DNA from: an uncultured Clostridia bacterium
Lineage (GTDB): Bacteria > Bacillota > Clostridia > TANB77 > CAG-508
Reading direction: 5' to 3'
NCBI GenBank assembly: GCA_944390505.1
Contig: CALXQF010000043.1
Span: 1 to 9,136, forward strand
Length of the DNA: 9,136 nt
The notes under the pieces are model-generated. The model worked only from the letters and a program-made list of their open reading frames with translations, made no database searches and was not told the origin of the DNA. The position numbers and the translations under genes are program-made. Position 1 is the stretch's first letter, and each line of letters opens with the position of its first letter. Positions 1-6,571 of this stretch are shown here, piece after piece.

Positions 1-1779
1 ATTATGAAAAAAGATATTGATTACATTGTAAAAGATGGAGAAGTATTAATTGTTGATGAATTTACAGGAAGAATTATGTATGGAAGAAGATACAATAATG
101 GTCTTCATCAAGCAATTGAAGCAAAAGAGCATGTAAAAATTGCAGATGAGTCAAAAACCTTAGCAACCATTACCTTCCAAAATTATTTTAGAATGTATGA
201 TAAATTATCTGGTATGACTGGTACTGCTATGACAGAAGAAGCAGAATTCCAAGAAATCTATAATCTGGATGTTATTGAAATACCAACAAATAAACCAATG
301 ATTCGTAAAGACCATTCAGATATTATCTACAAAAATGAAAATGCAAAGTTTAGAGCAGTTATTCAAGATATTAAAGAAAGCCATGAAAAAGGCCAACCAG
401 TTCTAGTAGGTACTGTATCGATTGAAAAATCTGAAAGATTAAGTAGCATGCTCAAAAAAGAAGGAATTAAACATGAAGTATTAAATGCTAAATTTCATGA
501 AAAAGAAGCTGAAATTATTGCACAAGCCGGTAAATATGGTGCTGTAACGATTGCTACTAACATGGCAGGACGTGGTACTGATATTATGCTTGGTGGTAAT
601 AGCGAATATTTAGCAAAACAAGAAATGAGAAAACAAAGATATACAGAAGAGCAAATTGAACAAGCTACCGCATTTAATGAAACAGATGATGAAACAATTT
701 TAGAAGCAAGAAAGAAATTCAAAGAATTACAAGAAAAACACGAAAAACAAATTAAAGAAGAAAAACAGAAAGTACTAGAAGCAGGCGGATTAAAAATCAT
801 TGGTACAGAAAGACATGAATCAAGAAGAATTGATAATCAGCTTCGTGGACGTAGTGGACGTCAAGGTGACCCAGGAGAATCCACTTTCTATATTGGCCTT
901 GATGATGACTTAATGAAAATATTTGGCGGAGATGCTATTACCAGAGTATACAATACTTTAGGCGCTGATGAAAATATGCCAATTCAAGCTAAAATTCTTT
1001 CTAATGCAGTAGAATCTGCACAAAGAAAAGTAGAAAGCAGAAACTTTAGTATTCGTAAAAATGTGCTTCAATATGATGACGTAATGAATGTACAAAGAGG
1101 TATTATTTATGAACAAAGAAGAAAAGTTCTTGATGGCGAAAACCTAAAAGAATATATTGAAAAAATGGTAGATTCTTTAATTGAAACCACAGTAAATGAG
1201 TATTTAGCAGATGTAGAAAATCAAAATGTAGAAGCTTTTATGCAAGATATTAAAGTAATTTTTGGAGTTGATTCTTTAGAAAGCATCAAAGAGAAGAAGA
1301 TTAAAATAGGTGATGTAGAAACAGAGTTAAAGAAGAAAGTTTCAGAAATCTATGCTGAAAAAGAACAAAGTATTGGCGAAACTAATATGAGAGAATTAGA
1401 ACGTATAATTATGCTAAAAATTGTAGACGAAAGATGGATGAACCATATTGACGCAATGGAAGAATTAAAAGATGGTATAGGACTTCGTGCTTATGGTCAA
1501 AAAGATCCAGTTGTACAGTATAGATTAGAAGGCGCTGATATGTTCGACCAAATGAATTTAGATATCAGAACAGATGTTGTAAAATTCTTAATGAACGCAA
1601 GAAAAAGAGAAGGAAACATGCAAAGAACTACCTCTGTTAAGATTACTGGAGAAGGATTTGAAAATACCGTTAAAGATTTAAGCGGACAAGCACCAAGAAA
1701 AACAGGCGGAAATGTAACTGTTGTTAATACAACACCAAAGGTTGGTAGAAATGATCCTTGCCCTTGCCGGTTCGGGTAA
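1..1779 (+). CDS. secA: Protein translocase ATPase SecA, C-terminal two thirds (5' end outside window; tail frameshifted)
   Basis: SecA is the cytoplasmic and membrane-associated ATPase that pushes preproteins through the SecYEG channel. The reading frame is open from base 1, and the first residues (YIVKDGEVLIVDEFTGR) match the middle of the first nucleotide-binding domain, so roughly the first 300 codons lie off the left edge. Visible landmarks in order are FRMYDKLSGMTGTA, then the second nucleotide-binding domain with ATNMAGRGTDI (about 553-588) and QLRGRSGRQGDPGES (about 838-882), then the helical scaffold and wing region with YGQKDPVVQYRLEG (about 1492-1533). The frame ends NDPCPC-RFG-stop. 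The normal SEC-C zinc tail continues in the +1 frame to a TAG at 1811-1813, so one extra C at 1767/1768 separates the two parts. Identity is certain from the motifs; whether the frameshift is real cannot be told here. Confidence 0.95.
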   Translation: MMKKDIDYIVKDGEVLIVDEFTGRIMYGRRYNNGLHQAIEAKEHVKIADESKTLATITFQNYFRMYDKLSGMTGTAMTEEAEFQEIYNLDVIEIPTNKPMIRKDHSDIIYKNENAKFRAVIQDIKESHEKGQPVLVGTVSIEKSERLSSMLKKEGIKHEVLNAKFHEKEAEIIAQAGKYGAVTIATNMAGRGTDIMLGGNSEYLAKQEMRKQRYTEEQIEQATAFNETDDETILEARKKFKELQEKHEKQIKEEKQKVLEAGGLKIIGTERHESRRIDNQLRGRSGRQGDPGESTFYIGLDDDLMKIFGGDAITRVYNTLGADENMPIQAKILSNAVESAQRKVESRNFSIRKNVLQYDDVMNVQRGIIYEQRRKVLDGENLKEYIEKMVDSLIETTVNEYLADVENQNVEAFMQDIKVIFGVDSLESIKEKKIKIGDVETELKKKVSEIYAEKEQSIGETNMRELERIIMLKIVDERWMNHIDAMEELKDGIGLRAYGQKDPVVQYRLEGADMFDQMNLDIRTDVVKFLMNARKREGNMQRTTSVKITGEGFENTVKDLSGQAPRKTGGNVTVVNTTPKVGRNDPCPCRFG

Positions 1780-1813
1780 AAAGTATAAGAACTGTTGTGG
1801 GAAGAACGCATAG
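1765..1813 (+). other. secA: Out-of-frame SEC-C zinc-binding tail of secA
   Basis: Read from 1769 the bases give GSGKKYKNCCGKNA and then TAG at 1811. Joined to the upstream NDPCPC this is a full CxC-x8-CC type SEC-C motif, which binds zinc and in SecA contacts SecB or ribosomes. The main frame instead reads CGG TTC GGG TAA. Dropping one C at 1767/1768 restores the family sequence exactly. This is either a sequencing or assembly insertion or a genuine mutation that removes the tail. SecA motor function does not depend on the zinc motif in all bacteria, and many SecA proteins lack it. Confidence 0.85.
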
Positions 1814-1886
1814 AATAAGTGGTTTTGACTGATTTTGAAATTTAAATTTTAATCATAAAATTATTCATAAAATATTAGTAAAATAT

Positions 1887-1915
1887 TTGACATACAATTT
1901 TGTGTGTGGTAAAAT
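1887..1915 (+). promoter_or_regulatory. Strong vegetative promoter upstream of the MBL-fold gene
   Basis: TTGACA (1887-1892) is a perfect -35 box. After a 17-nt spacer comes TAAAAT (1910-1915), preceded by TGG, which makes an extended -10. Transcription would start near 1922, about 110 nt before the MBL start codon and just before the hairpin at 1943-1976. The match to the SigA consensus is seen directly; activity is inferred. Confidence 0.8.
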
Positions 1916-1942
1916 ATTTATAAAGTAAGACCTAGGTAAAGA

Positions 1943-1976
1943 GGGAGTAATTTCATTGATAATTACTCTCCTTTTT
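1943..1976 (+). terminator. Intrinsic terminator or attenuator between secA and the MBL-fold gene
   Basis: GGGAGTAATT (1943-1952) pairs with AATTACTCTC (1961-1970) in a 10-bp stem with one G-T wobble and an 8-nt loop. CTTTTT follows directly. It would end secA read-through, but it also lies about 20 nt downstream of the predicted start site of the 1887-1915 promoter. It may therefore act as an attenuator in the MBL leader. The 3' arm and T-tract can alternatively pair with the downstream ribosome-binding site at 2017-2024. Confidence 0.7.
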
Positions 1977-2031
1977 GATATGATAACAGTATCTTATTAA
2001 ACTATTAAAAATATCGAAAGGAGAATGAAAA

Positions 2032-2664
2032 ATGTTGGAAGGTATAGAAGTTTTGTGTCATAGTAGCATTAAATTGAATAAAGAACAAACTATTTATTTT
2101 GACCCATTTAAAATAAATAAAAATTATCATGATGCAGATATCATATTTATTACACACGACCATTATGACCATTATTCAGAAGAAGATATAGATAAAGTAG
2201 AAAAAACTGGAACAATAATTGTAGCTCCAGAAGATTTATTAGACAAATTATTAAAAAAAAGATTTCAAAAAGAACATATCATCACTGTAAAACCAAATGA
2301 AAGCTATACAGTCAAAAATATTAAATTTGCAACAATCCCAGCTTATAATATCAATAAGCAATTTCATCCAAAAGAAAATAAATGGGTAGGGTATTTAATT
2401 GAAATTGATGGCTTTATTTATTATATTGCTGGAGATACTGATATTACAGAAGAAAATCAAAAAATGAAATGTGATGTAGCATTTGTACCAGTTGGAGGAA
2501 CTTATACAATGGATTATAAAGAAGCAGCAGAATTAATAAATATCATTCAACCTAAAGTAGCTGTTCCAATTCATTATGGCAGTATTGTAGGTACAAAACA
2601 AGATGCAGTTACCTTTTCCAAATTAGTATCTCCAGAGATAAATGTTGAATTTTTAATGAAATAA
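2032..2664 (+). CDS. Metallo-beta-lactamase-fold metal-dependent hydrolase (UlaG/UPF0173-like)
   Basis: This is a 210-residue single-domain MBL-fold protein with no signal peptide, probably cytoplasmic. The metal-binding signature HDHYDH lies at residues 42-47 after the strand DIIFIT. An AYN segment replaces the usual mid-protein His loop and is followed by a QFHPKENKWVGYLIE stretch. AGDTD near residue 140 supplies a metal-bridging Asp, and VAVPIHYGS near the C-terminus gives the last His. This layout fits the Lactamase_B_3 group related to UlaG and UPF0173 proteins, whose substrates are mostly unknown; no reaction can be assigned. The ATG at 2032 is preceded by a strong GAAAGGAG (2016-2023) at 8-nt spacing. 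It has its own promoter at 1887-1915 and sits between secA and prfB, with no functional link apparent. Confidence 0.9.
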   Translation: MLEGIEVLCHSSIKLNKEQTIYFDPFKINKNYHDADIIFITHDHYDHYSEEDIDKVEKTGTIIVAPEDLLDKLLKKRFQKEHIITVKPNESYTVKNIKFATIPAYNINKQFHPKENKWVGYLIEIDGFIYYIAGDTDITEENQKMKCDVAFVPVGGTYTMDYKEAAELINIIQPKVAVPIHYGSIVGTKQDAVTFSKLVSPEINVEFLMK

Positions 2665-2720
2665 AATCAAGGAAGTCTTGTTTATGAATCTAAATGGAAA
2701 ATTGGATAAAATAATAATAT

Positions 2721-2749
2721 TTGACAAACAAAAATGCAATTAATATAAT
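2721..2749 (+). promoter_or_regulatory. Consensus SigA-type promoter of the nitroreductase gene
   Basis: TTGACA (2721-2726) and TATAAT (2744-2749) are both perfect and are separated by the optimal 17 nt. Transcription should start near 2756, giving a leader of about 65 nt. No operator-like dyad overlaps it, so strong constitutive expression is the simplest reading. Confidence 0.88.
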
Positions 2750-2809
2750 ATAGAGGTAGTGAATAATATTTGTAATGAAAGTGGCAATAAATTCATATTT
2801 TATGATGAA

Positions 2810-2816
2810 AAGGAGG
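2810..2816 (+). promoter_or_regulatory. Ribosome-binding site that sets the nitroreductase start
   Basis: AAGGAGG lies 6 nt before the ATG at 2823 and only 3 nt before the ATG at 2820. The upstream in-frame ATG at 2775 has no comparable site and would add 16 residues not typical of the family. This supports the start at 2823. Confidence 0.8.
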
Positions 2817-2822
2817 ACCATG

Positions 2823-3305
2823 ATGGAAGAAATTTATAAAAGAAGAAGTATTCGTAAATATATAGACAAAGAAATTTCAGATGAAATTTTACAAAAAATA
2901 TTAAAGGCAGGTATGAACGCACCATCTGCTAAAAATACAAAGCCATATGAATTCTTGGTTATTAGAAATAAGCAAAATCTAAAAAAACTAGCTTCTGTAA
3001 AACCAAATGCTTATATGACTAAAGATAGTAATGTGACAATTGTAATGATGAGCAAAGAACCAACAGAATTTTGGAAACTTGATTTAGGTGCAACCATTCA
3101 AAATATGTTATTAGAAGCATCTAGTTATGATATTGGAAGTTGTTGGATTGGTATCAACCACGAACAAGGAGAATACATTAAAAAAGAATTTGGTATCCCT
3201 GATGACTTACAAGTTATCTCTATGGTATCTTTTGGATATAAAGGTGAAGAAAAAGAAAAGAATGATTACTATGAATCAGCGAAAATTCATTACGAAAAAT
3301 ATTAA
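2823..3305 (+). CDS. Nitroreductase family protein (FMN-dependent oxidoreductase)
   Basis: This 160-residue protein belongs to the nitroreductase superfamily: FMN-binding, normally dimeric enzymes that use NAD(P)H to reduce nitro compounds, quinones or related substrates. The N-terminus MEEIYKRRSIRKY carries the Arg-rich FMN-phosphate site. NAPSAKNTKPYEFLVI follows at about residues 32-47, and the dimer-interface helix DLGATIQNMLLEAS with GSCWIG completes the flavin pocket. It is a minimal version, at the short end of the family's usual size, and has no ferredoxin domain. The start at 2823 is chosen from the AAGGAGG spacing. It is transcribed from its own consensus promoter, with no strong terminator separating it from the MBL gene upstream. 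The physiological substrate cannot be inferred from the neighbours. Confidence 0.9.
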   Translation: MEEIYKRRSIRKYIDKEISDEILQKILKAGMNAPSAKNTKPYEFLVIRNKQNLKKLASVKPNAYMTKDSNVTIVMMSKEPTEFWKLDLGATIQNMLLEASSYDIGSCWIGINHEQGEYIKKEFGIPDDLQVISMVSFGYKGEEKEKNDYYESAKIHYEKY

Positions 3306-3410
3306 ATAGGAAGATTGAACATAAAATATAGCGTAATAGGAATGATGCAAAATAAGCTAATAAGAATAAATGAAATTTCATGTATATAAAATAATGAGGA
3401 GTGTGAAAAA

Positions 3411-4524
3411 ATGCTAGAATTAGAAGAAAACAATCGAAAATTAACAGAATTACAAAGCAAATTACAACAGATAGGTGATTCACTTTGATGTAGCTCATAA
3501 AGAACAAGAATTGAAAGAATTAGAGCAACAAACAATGAGTAATGATTTCTGGAATGATGCAAGTAATAGTTCTAAAGTACTTAAACAAATTAATTCTTTA
3601 AAAGGAAAAATTGAAACTTATAAAAAAGTAGAAAAAGAATTAAATAATTTGTTAGAGATGAATGAACTTGTGCAATTAGAACCAGATGAAGAAATCGAAA
3701 AAGAAATTTTAAAAAATACTATATCAATTGAAAAAGAAATAGAAAAATTAGAAATTACAACATTATTATCTGGTAAATATGATAGTAATAATGCCATTGT
3801 AACTATCCATCCAGGAGCAGGAGGAACAGAGGCACAAGATTGGGCAGAAATGCTTTATCGTATGTATACCAGATGGGCATCAGCAAATGGATATGAAGTA
3901 AAAGAATTAGAGTATCTAGATGGGGAAGAGGCTGGACTAAAAAGTGTTACTTTTTCTGTTATAGGGGAGTATGCTTATGGATATTTAAAAAGTGAAATAG
4001 GAGTTCATAGGCTCGTTAGAATTTCTCCTTTTGATGCAGGAGGAAGAAGGCATACTTCATTCGCTTCAGTTGAAGTATTACCAGAAATTACAGAAGATAT
4101 TGAAATAGATATTAACCCAGATGACTTAAGAGTAGATACTTATCGTTCCTCTGGAGCAGGAGGACAACATATTAATAAAACATCTTCAGCTGTACGTATT
4201 ACTCATATTCCTACCAATATTGTAGTAGCTTGCCAATCAGAACGTTCACAAATTCAAAATAGAGAAGCTGCTATGAAAATGTTAAAGTCCAAATTGTTAC
4301 ATTTAAAAGAGCAAGAACATAAAGATACCATTGAAGAACTAAAAGGTGTACAAATGGATATCGCTTGGGGAAGTCAAATTCGTTCTTATGTATTTTGTCC
4401 ATATACATTAGTGAAAGACCATAGAACAGGTTATGAAGTAGGCAATGTGCAGGCTGTGATGGATGGAGATTTAAATGGTTTCATTGATAGTTATTTGAAA
4501 TTTAATCTAAAGAAAGAACAATAA
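3411..4524 (+). CDS. prfB: Peptide chain release factor 2, expressed by programmed +1 frameshift
   Basis: RF2 recognises UAA and UGA in the ribosomal A site and triggers peptide release. Translation starts at ATG 3411 after GAGGAG (3396-3401). It runs 25 codons to CTT TGA (3483-3488), then shifts +1 to GAT (3487-3489) and continues to TAA at 4522, giving about 370 residues, the normal size. The joined sequence reads through the conserved SL-D junction into a helical domain with NDFWND. The stop-recognition tripeptide SPF falls at residues 205-207 and the catalytic GGQ at 250-252, the same numbers as in Escherichia coli RF2. A frame starting at 3475 covers only the second part and is not the true start. 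In Bacillota prfB usually directly follows secA; here two genes intervene. Confidence 0.96.
3473..3489 (+). promoter_or_regulatory. prfB: RF2 autoregulatory +1 frameshift site
   Basis: AGGTGAT (3473-3479) can pair with the anti-Shine-Dalgarno end of 16S rRNA. It is followed by TCA and the slippery CTT TGA (3483-3488). When RF2 is scarce the ribosome pauses at TGA, the P-site Leu tRNA slips from CUU to UUU, and reading resumes at GAT (Asp). This is the established RF2 feedback loop. Two details differ from the E. coli site: the internal Shine-Dalgarno is AGGTGAT rather than AGGGGG, and the base after TGA is T rather than C. Confidence 0.93.
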
Positions 4525-4634
4525 AGTTTTTCCATTTTGAAGCAAAAAATATGAATATTATGTTTAACTTTATGAAATAGCTACAGTAAAACAATAAACG
4601 AACTTAAGAACAATTTTTTTAAAATAATCATATG

Positions 4635-4678
4635 ATATACAAGTCAAATTTAGAATTAAATTGACTTGTATATTTTTT
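4635..4678 (+). terminator. Intrinsic terminator after prfB, abutting the aspartate kinase start
   Basis: ATATACAAGTCAA (4635-4647) and TTGACTTGTATAT (4661-4673) form a perfect 13-bp stem with a 13-nt loop, followed by TTTTT (4674-4678). The T-tract ends about 20 nt before the aspartate kinase ATG. No convincing promoter fits between the hairpin and that gene, so the hairpin may set how much transcription reaches it. The inverted repeat is seen directly; its use as terminator or attenuator is inferred. Confidence 0.8.
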
Positions 4679-4698
4679 GTTAAAGGAATGTGATACTG

Positions 4699-5424
4699 AT
4701 GGATATAGCTGTAATCAAATTTGGCGGTAGTTCCATTTCAGATGATTCTAAATTAAAAAATGCTGCACAAAAGACAATATCCTTTTTAAAAAAAGGAAAA
4801 AGGGTGGTAGTTGTACTGTCTGCTCAAGGAAAAACAACAGATAATCTTTTAAAACAAGCAAAAGATTTAGCTTCTTCTCCAGATAAAAGAGAGTTAGATA
4901 TGTTACTTTCTGTAGGAGAACAAATTGCTTGTAGTAAACTTGCTATTTTATTAAAAAGCTGGGGATATCAGACAATTTCTTTAAATGGATGGCAAACTGG
5001 TATTTTAACAAATGATAACTATGGAGAAGCAAATATAATAAACATTAATACAAGTAGAATTTGGCAAGAACTAAGAAAAAATCAACTAGTGATTGTAACA
5101 GGCTTTCAAGGAGTTAATCAAATGAATGATATTACTACATTAGGAAGAAATGGTTCTGATACTACAGCTGTTGCTTTAGCTGCTGCATTACAACAAAAAA
5201 TCTGCTACATTTTTACAGATGTAGATGGAGTTTATGATAAAGACCCATTACAATACACTAATGCAAGGAAATTAAAATATGTTACATATGATCAAATGCT
5301 AAAGTTAGCAGAAAATGGAGCAGAAGTGTTACACGATAAATGTGTATCATTAGCGAAAGAGAAAAAAGTACAGATTTTAGTCGTTTCTAGTTTCTCAAAC
5401 CAAAGAGGAAGTTTAGTATATTAA
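4699..5424 (+). CDS. Aspartate kinase, catalytic domain only (no ACT domains)
   Basis: Aspartate kinase phosphorylates aspartate at the entry to lysine, threonine, methionine and diaminopimelate synthesis. The 241-residue product carries the amino-acid-kinase fold: KFGGSS at residues 7-12, SVGEQI in the middle, GFQG at 135-138, TTLGRNGSDTTA at 146-157, and the ATP-site motif TDVDGVYDKDP at 173-183. It ends with VSSFSNQRGSLVY, just where the regulatory ACT domains begin in the usual 400-460-residue enzymes. No ACT remnant is visible after the TAA. Lacking ACT domains, it should not show the usual lysine or threonine feedback unless a separate ACT protein partners it. ATG 4699 is preferred; AAAGGA (4682-4687) lies 11 nt upstream, rather far. 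A GTG at 4690 is the alternative. No amino-acid biosynthesis genes are nearby. Confidence 0.88.
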   Translation: MDIAVIKFGGSSISDDSKLKNAAQKTISFLKKGKRVVVVLSAQGKTTDNLLKQAKDLASSPDKRELDMLLSVGEQIACSKLAILLKSWGYQTISLNGWQTGILTNDNYGEANIININTSRIWQELRKNQLVIVTGFQGVNQMNDITTLGRNGSDTTAVALAAALQQKICYIFTDVDGVYDKDPLQYTNARKLKYVTYDQMLKLAENGAEVLHDKCVSLAKEKKVQILVVSSFSNQRGSLVY

Positions 5425-5446
5425 TTTCTTTATATAGTTCTTGTAT

Positions 5447-5530
5447 AAAAATATAATGATTTCTACACTTGATTATTGTCACCTTAAGTGGCGAGGAAAT
5501 ATTAGGTTTTATTGAAATCATTATATTTTT
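5447..5530. repeat. 84-nt nested inverted repeat (possible structured RNA, terminator or MITE-like relic)
   Basis: AAAAATATAATGATTTC (5447-5463) and GAAATCATTATATTTTT (5514-5530) are perfect 17-nt inverted repeats enclosing 50 nt. Inside lies a second hairpin: TTGTCAC (5476-5482) with GTGGCGA (5488-5494), seven pairs including two G-T wobbles around a CTTAA loop. The enclosed bases are more GC-rich than the flanks. The right arm ends in a T-tract, so it could terminate the aspartate kinase transcript. TAT flanks both outer ends, so a short mobile-element relic is also possible. I do not recognise a known riboswitch consensus. Confidence 0.7.
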
Positions 5531-5614
5531 TATTTTATAACATTGGCTTTTTGTTCTAAAAAAGACAAGACTTGAATATATATAAAATAGACTATTTTTA
5601 AGGGAGTGATACAA

Positions 5615-5920
5615 ATGCCAATAGAAGATAGAAAAACAATGGCTAATACAACAAATGTGATTCAGAATATTATATTAGAAAACAGAGAAAAACTAAATAT
5701 TACAGGAGTTTTGGATGTTTTAAGTTTTGATGACCAAGTTGTGATTTTAGAAACAGAATTAGGGCTTTTAACAGTAAAAGGAGAAAATATTAGAATTAAT
5801 AAATTAAGTCTTGATTCTTCTGAAGTAACTATTGATGGCGAAATTTATCAAATGGCTTACAGTGAAAAAGAAGGTATAGAGAAAGGTGGGGGAGGCTTTT
5901 TAAATAAAATATTTAAATGA
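5615..5920 (+). CDS. yabP: Sporulation protein YabP
   Basis: YabP is a small mother-cell sporulation protein conserved in endospore formers, encoded next to yabQ. In Bacillus subtilis this pair belongs to the SigE regulon, though YabP's biochemical role is not well defined. The 101-residue product has the family pattern: LNITGVLDVLSFDDQVVILET, then GLLTVKGENIRINKLSLDSSEVTIDGEI, an all-beta YabP/YqfC-type domain. A Gly-rich GGGGFLNKIFK end follows. ATG 5615 lies 8 nt after AGGGAG (5601-5606); the in-frame GTG at 5606 overlaps that site and the ATG at 5639 has none, so 5615 is chosen. No clear SigE promoter was found upstream. The S4-domain gene (hslR/yabO) that often precedes yabP is absent. 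Confidence 0.9.
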   Translation: MPIEDRKTMANTTNVIQNIILENREKLNITGVLDVLSFDDQVVILETELGLLTVKGENIRINKLSLDSSEVTIDGEIYQMAYSEKEGIEKGGGGFLNKIFK

Positions 5921-6020
5921 GGATATTAATAACGTGGGCTAAACTATCCACCAAAATTACGGATTATAGAAAAGATTAATACCCTTTTAAAACTAAAAAA
6001 TTAGATAGGTTGTGAGACAA

Positions 6021-6527
6021 ATGGAAGAAGTATACCACCAATTGATTTGTTTGTTACTATTTGGAGTAACAGGCATTGTCATAGGCATATTGTTTGATAT
6101 TTTTAGAATTTGGAGAAGAAGCTTTAAAACCGCTGATTGGTTAACTTGTTTGCAAGATATTTTATTTTGGATATTAACTGGTCTCATCGTATTGTTTTCT
6201 ATCTTCCAATTTAATCATGGAGAAATAAGAAGTTATATTTTTATTGGAATTGCTATTGGAATCATTCTATATATGCTTACCGTTAGCAGATTTGTAGTAC
6301 AAAACTGTGTGAAAGTTATTCAATGGATGAAAAAAATTCTTGCCTATCCAATCAAAATATTTTTACAATTTATCAAGAAAATGTCTCAAAAGCCGATAAA
6401 ATTTTTACGTAATTTGTTAAAGAAAATAAAAAGTAATTTCAACAAGAAACATGTAAATATGACAAAAAAAGATAAAAAAATGCACAAAAAAAGAATGAAT
6501 TTCAAAGAAAAAGAAGGAATTTTATGA
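6021..6527 (+). CDS. yabQ: Spore cortex biosynthesis protein YabQ
   Basis: YabQ is a membrane protein of the mother cell, needed in B. subtilis for spore cortex peptidoglycan formation. The 168-residue product has about three transmembrane segments (near residues 5-27, 42-62 and 68-90), with the family's FDIFRIWRR after the first. A long Lys-rich cytoplasmic tail fills the last ~60 residues, as is common in this family. ATG 6021 has only a weak upstream TAGG (6006-6009); an in-frame GTG at 6012 is the alternative start. It follows yabP by 100 nt and ends in TGA overlapping a further ATG (ATGA, 6524-6527). The order yabP-yabQ-divIC is conserved across spore formers and supports the call. Confidence 0.88.
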   Translation: MEEVYHQLICLLLFGVTGIVIGILFDIFRIWRRSFKTADWLTCLQDILFWILTGLIVLFSIFQFNHGEIRSYIFIGIAIGIILYMLTVSRFVVQNCVKVIQWMKKILAYPIKIFLQFIKKMSQKPIKFLRNLLKKIKSNFNKKHVNMTKKDKKMHKKRMNFKEKEGIL

Positions 6528-6551
6528 AAAATGTAGAAAAAATAAATATAG

Positions 6552-6571
6552 TATGTTATAATCATAACATA
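6552..6571. promoter_or_regulatory. Perfect dyad overlapping an extended -10 upstream of divIC
   Basis: TATGTTAT (6552-6559) and ATAACATA (6564-6571) form a perfect 8-bp inverted repeat with a 4-nt centre. It contains TGTTATAAT (6554-6562), an extended -10 (TGnTATAAT); no good -35 box is present. This looks like a divIC promoter with a possible operator over its -10. The DNA pattern is direct; promoter and repressor roles are inferred, and AT-richness raises the chance of coincidence. Confidence 0.5.

Noticed and set aside
1887..2031. preQ1, T-box or purine riboswitch before the MBL gene
   Set aside because: The leader is short and lacks the conserved aptamer bases of these classes; only a simple terminator stem is visible.
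2668..2680. CAAG-CTTG hairpin just after the MBL stop
   Set aside because: Only four base pairs and no real T-tract; too weak to call a terminator.
2684..2743. 19-codon ORF after the MBL gene
   Set aside because: It runs through the -35 box and spacer of the nitroreductase promoter and has a poor ribosome-binding site.
3220..3562. Two - strand ORFs opposite the nitroreductase-prfB junction
   Set aside because: Leu/Ile/Phe-rich reverse translations of A-rich coding DNA, without ribosome-binding sites; shadows of + strand genes and the prfB leader.
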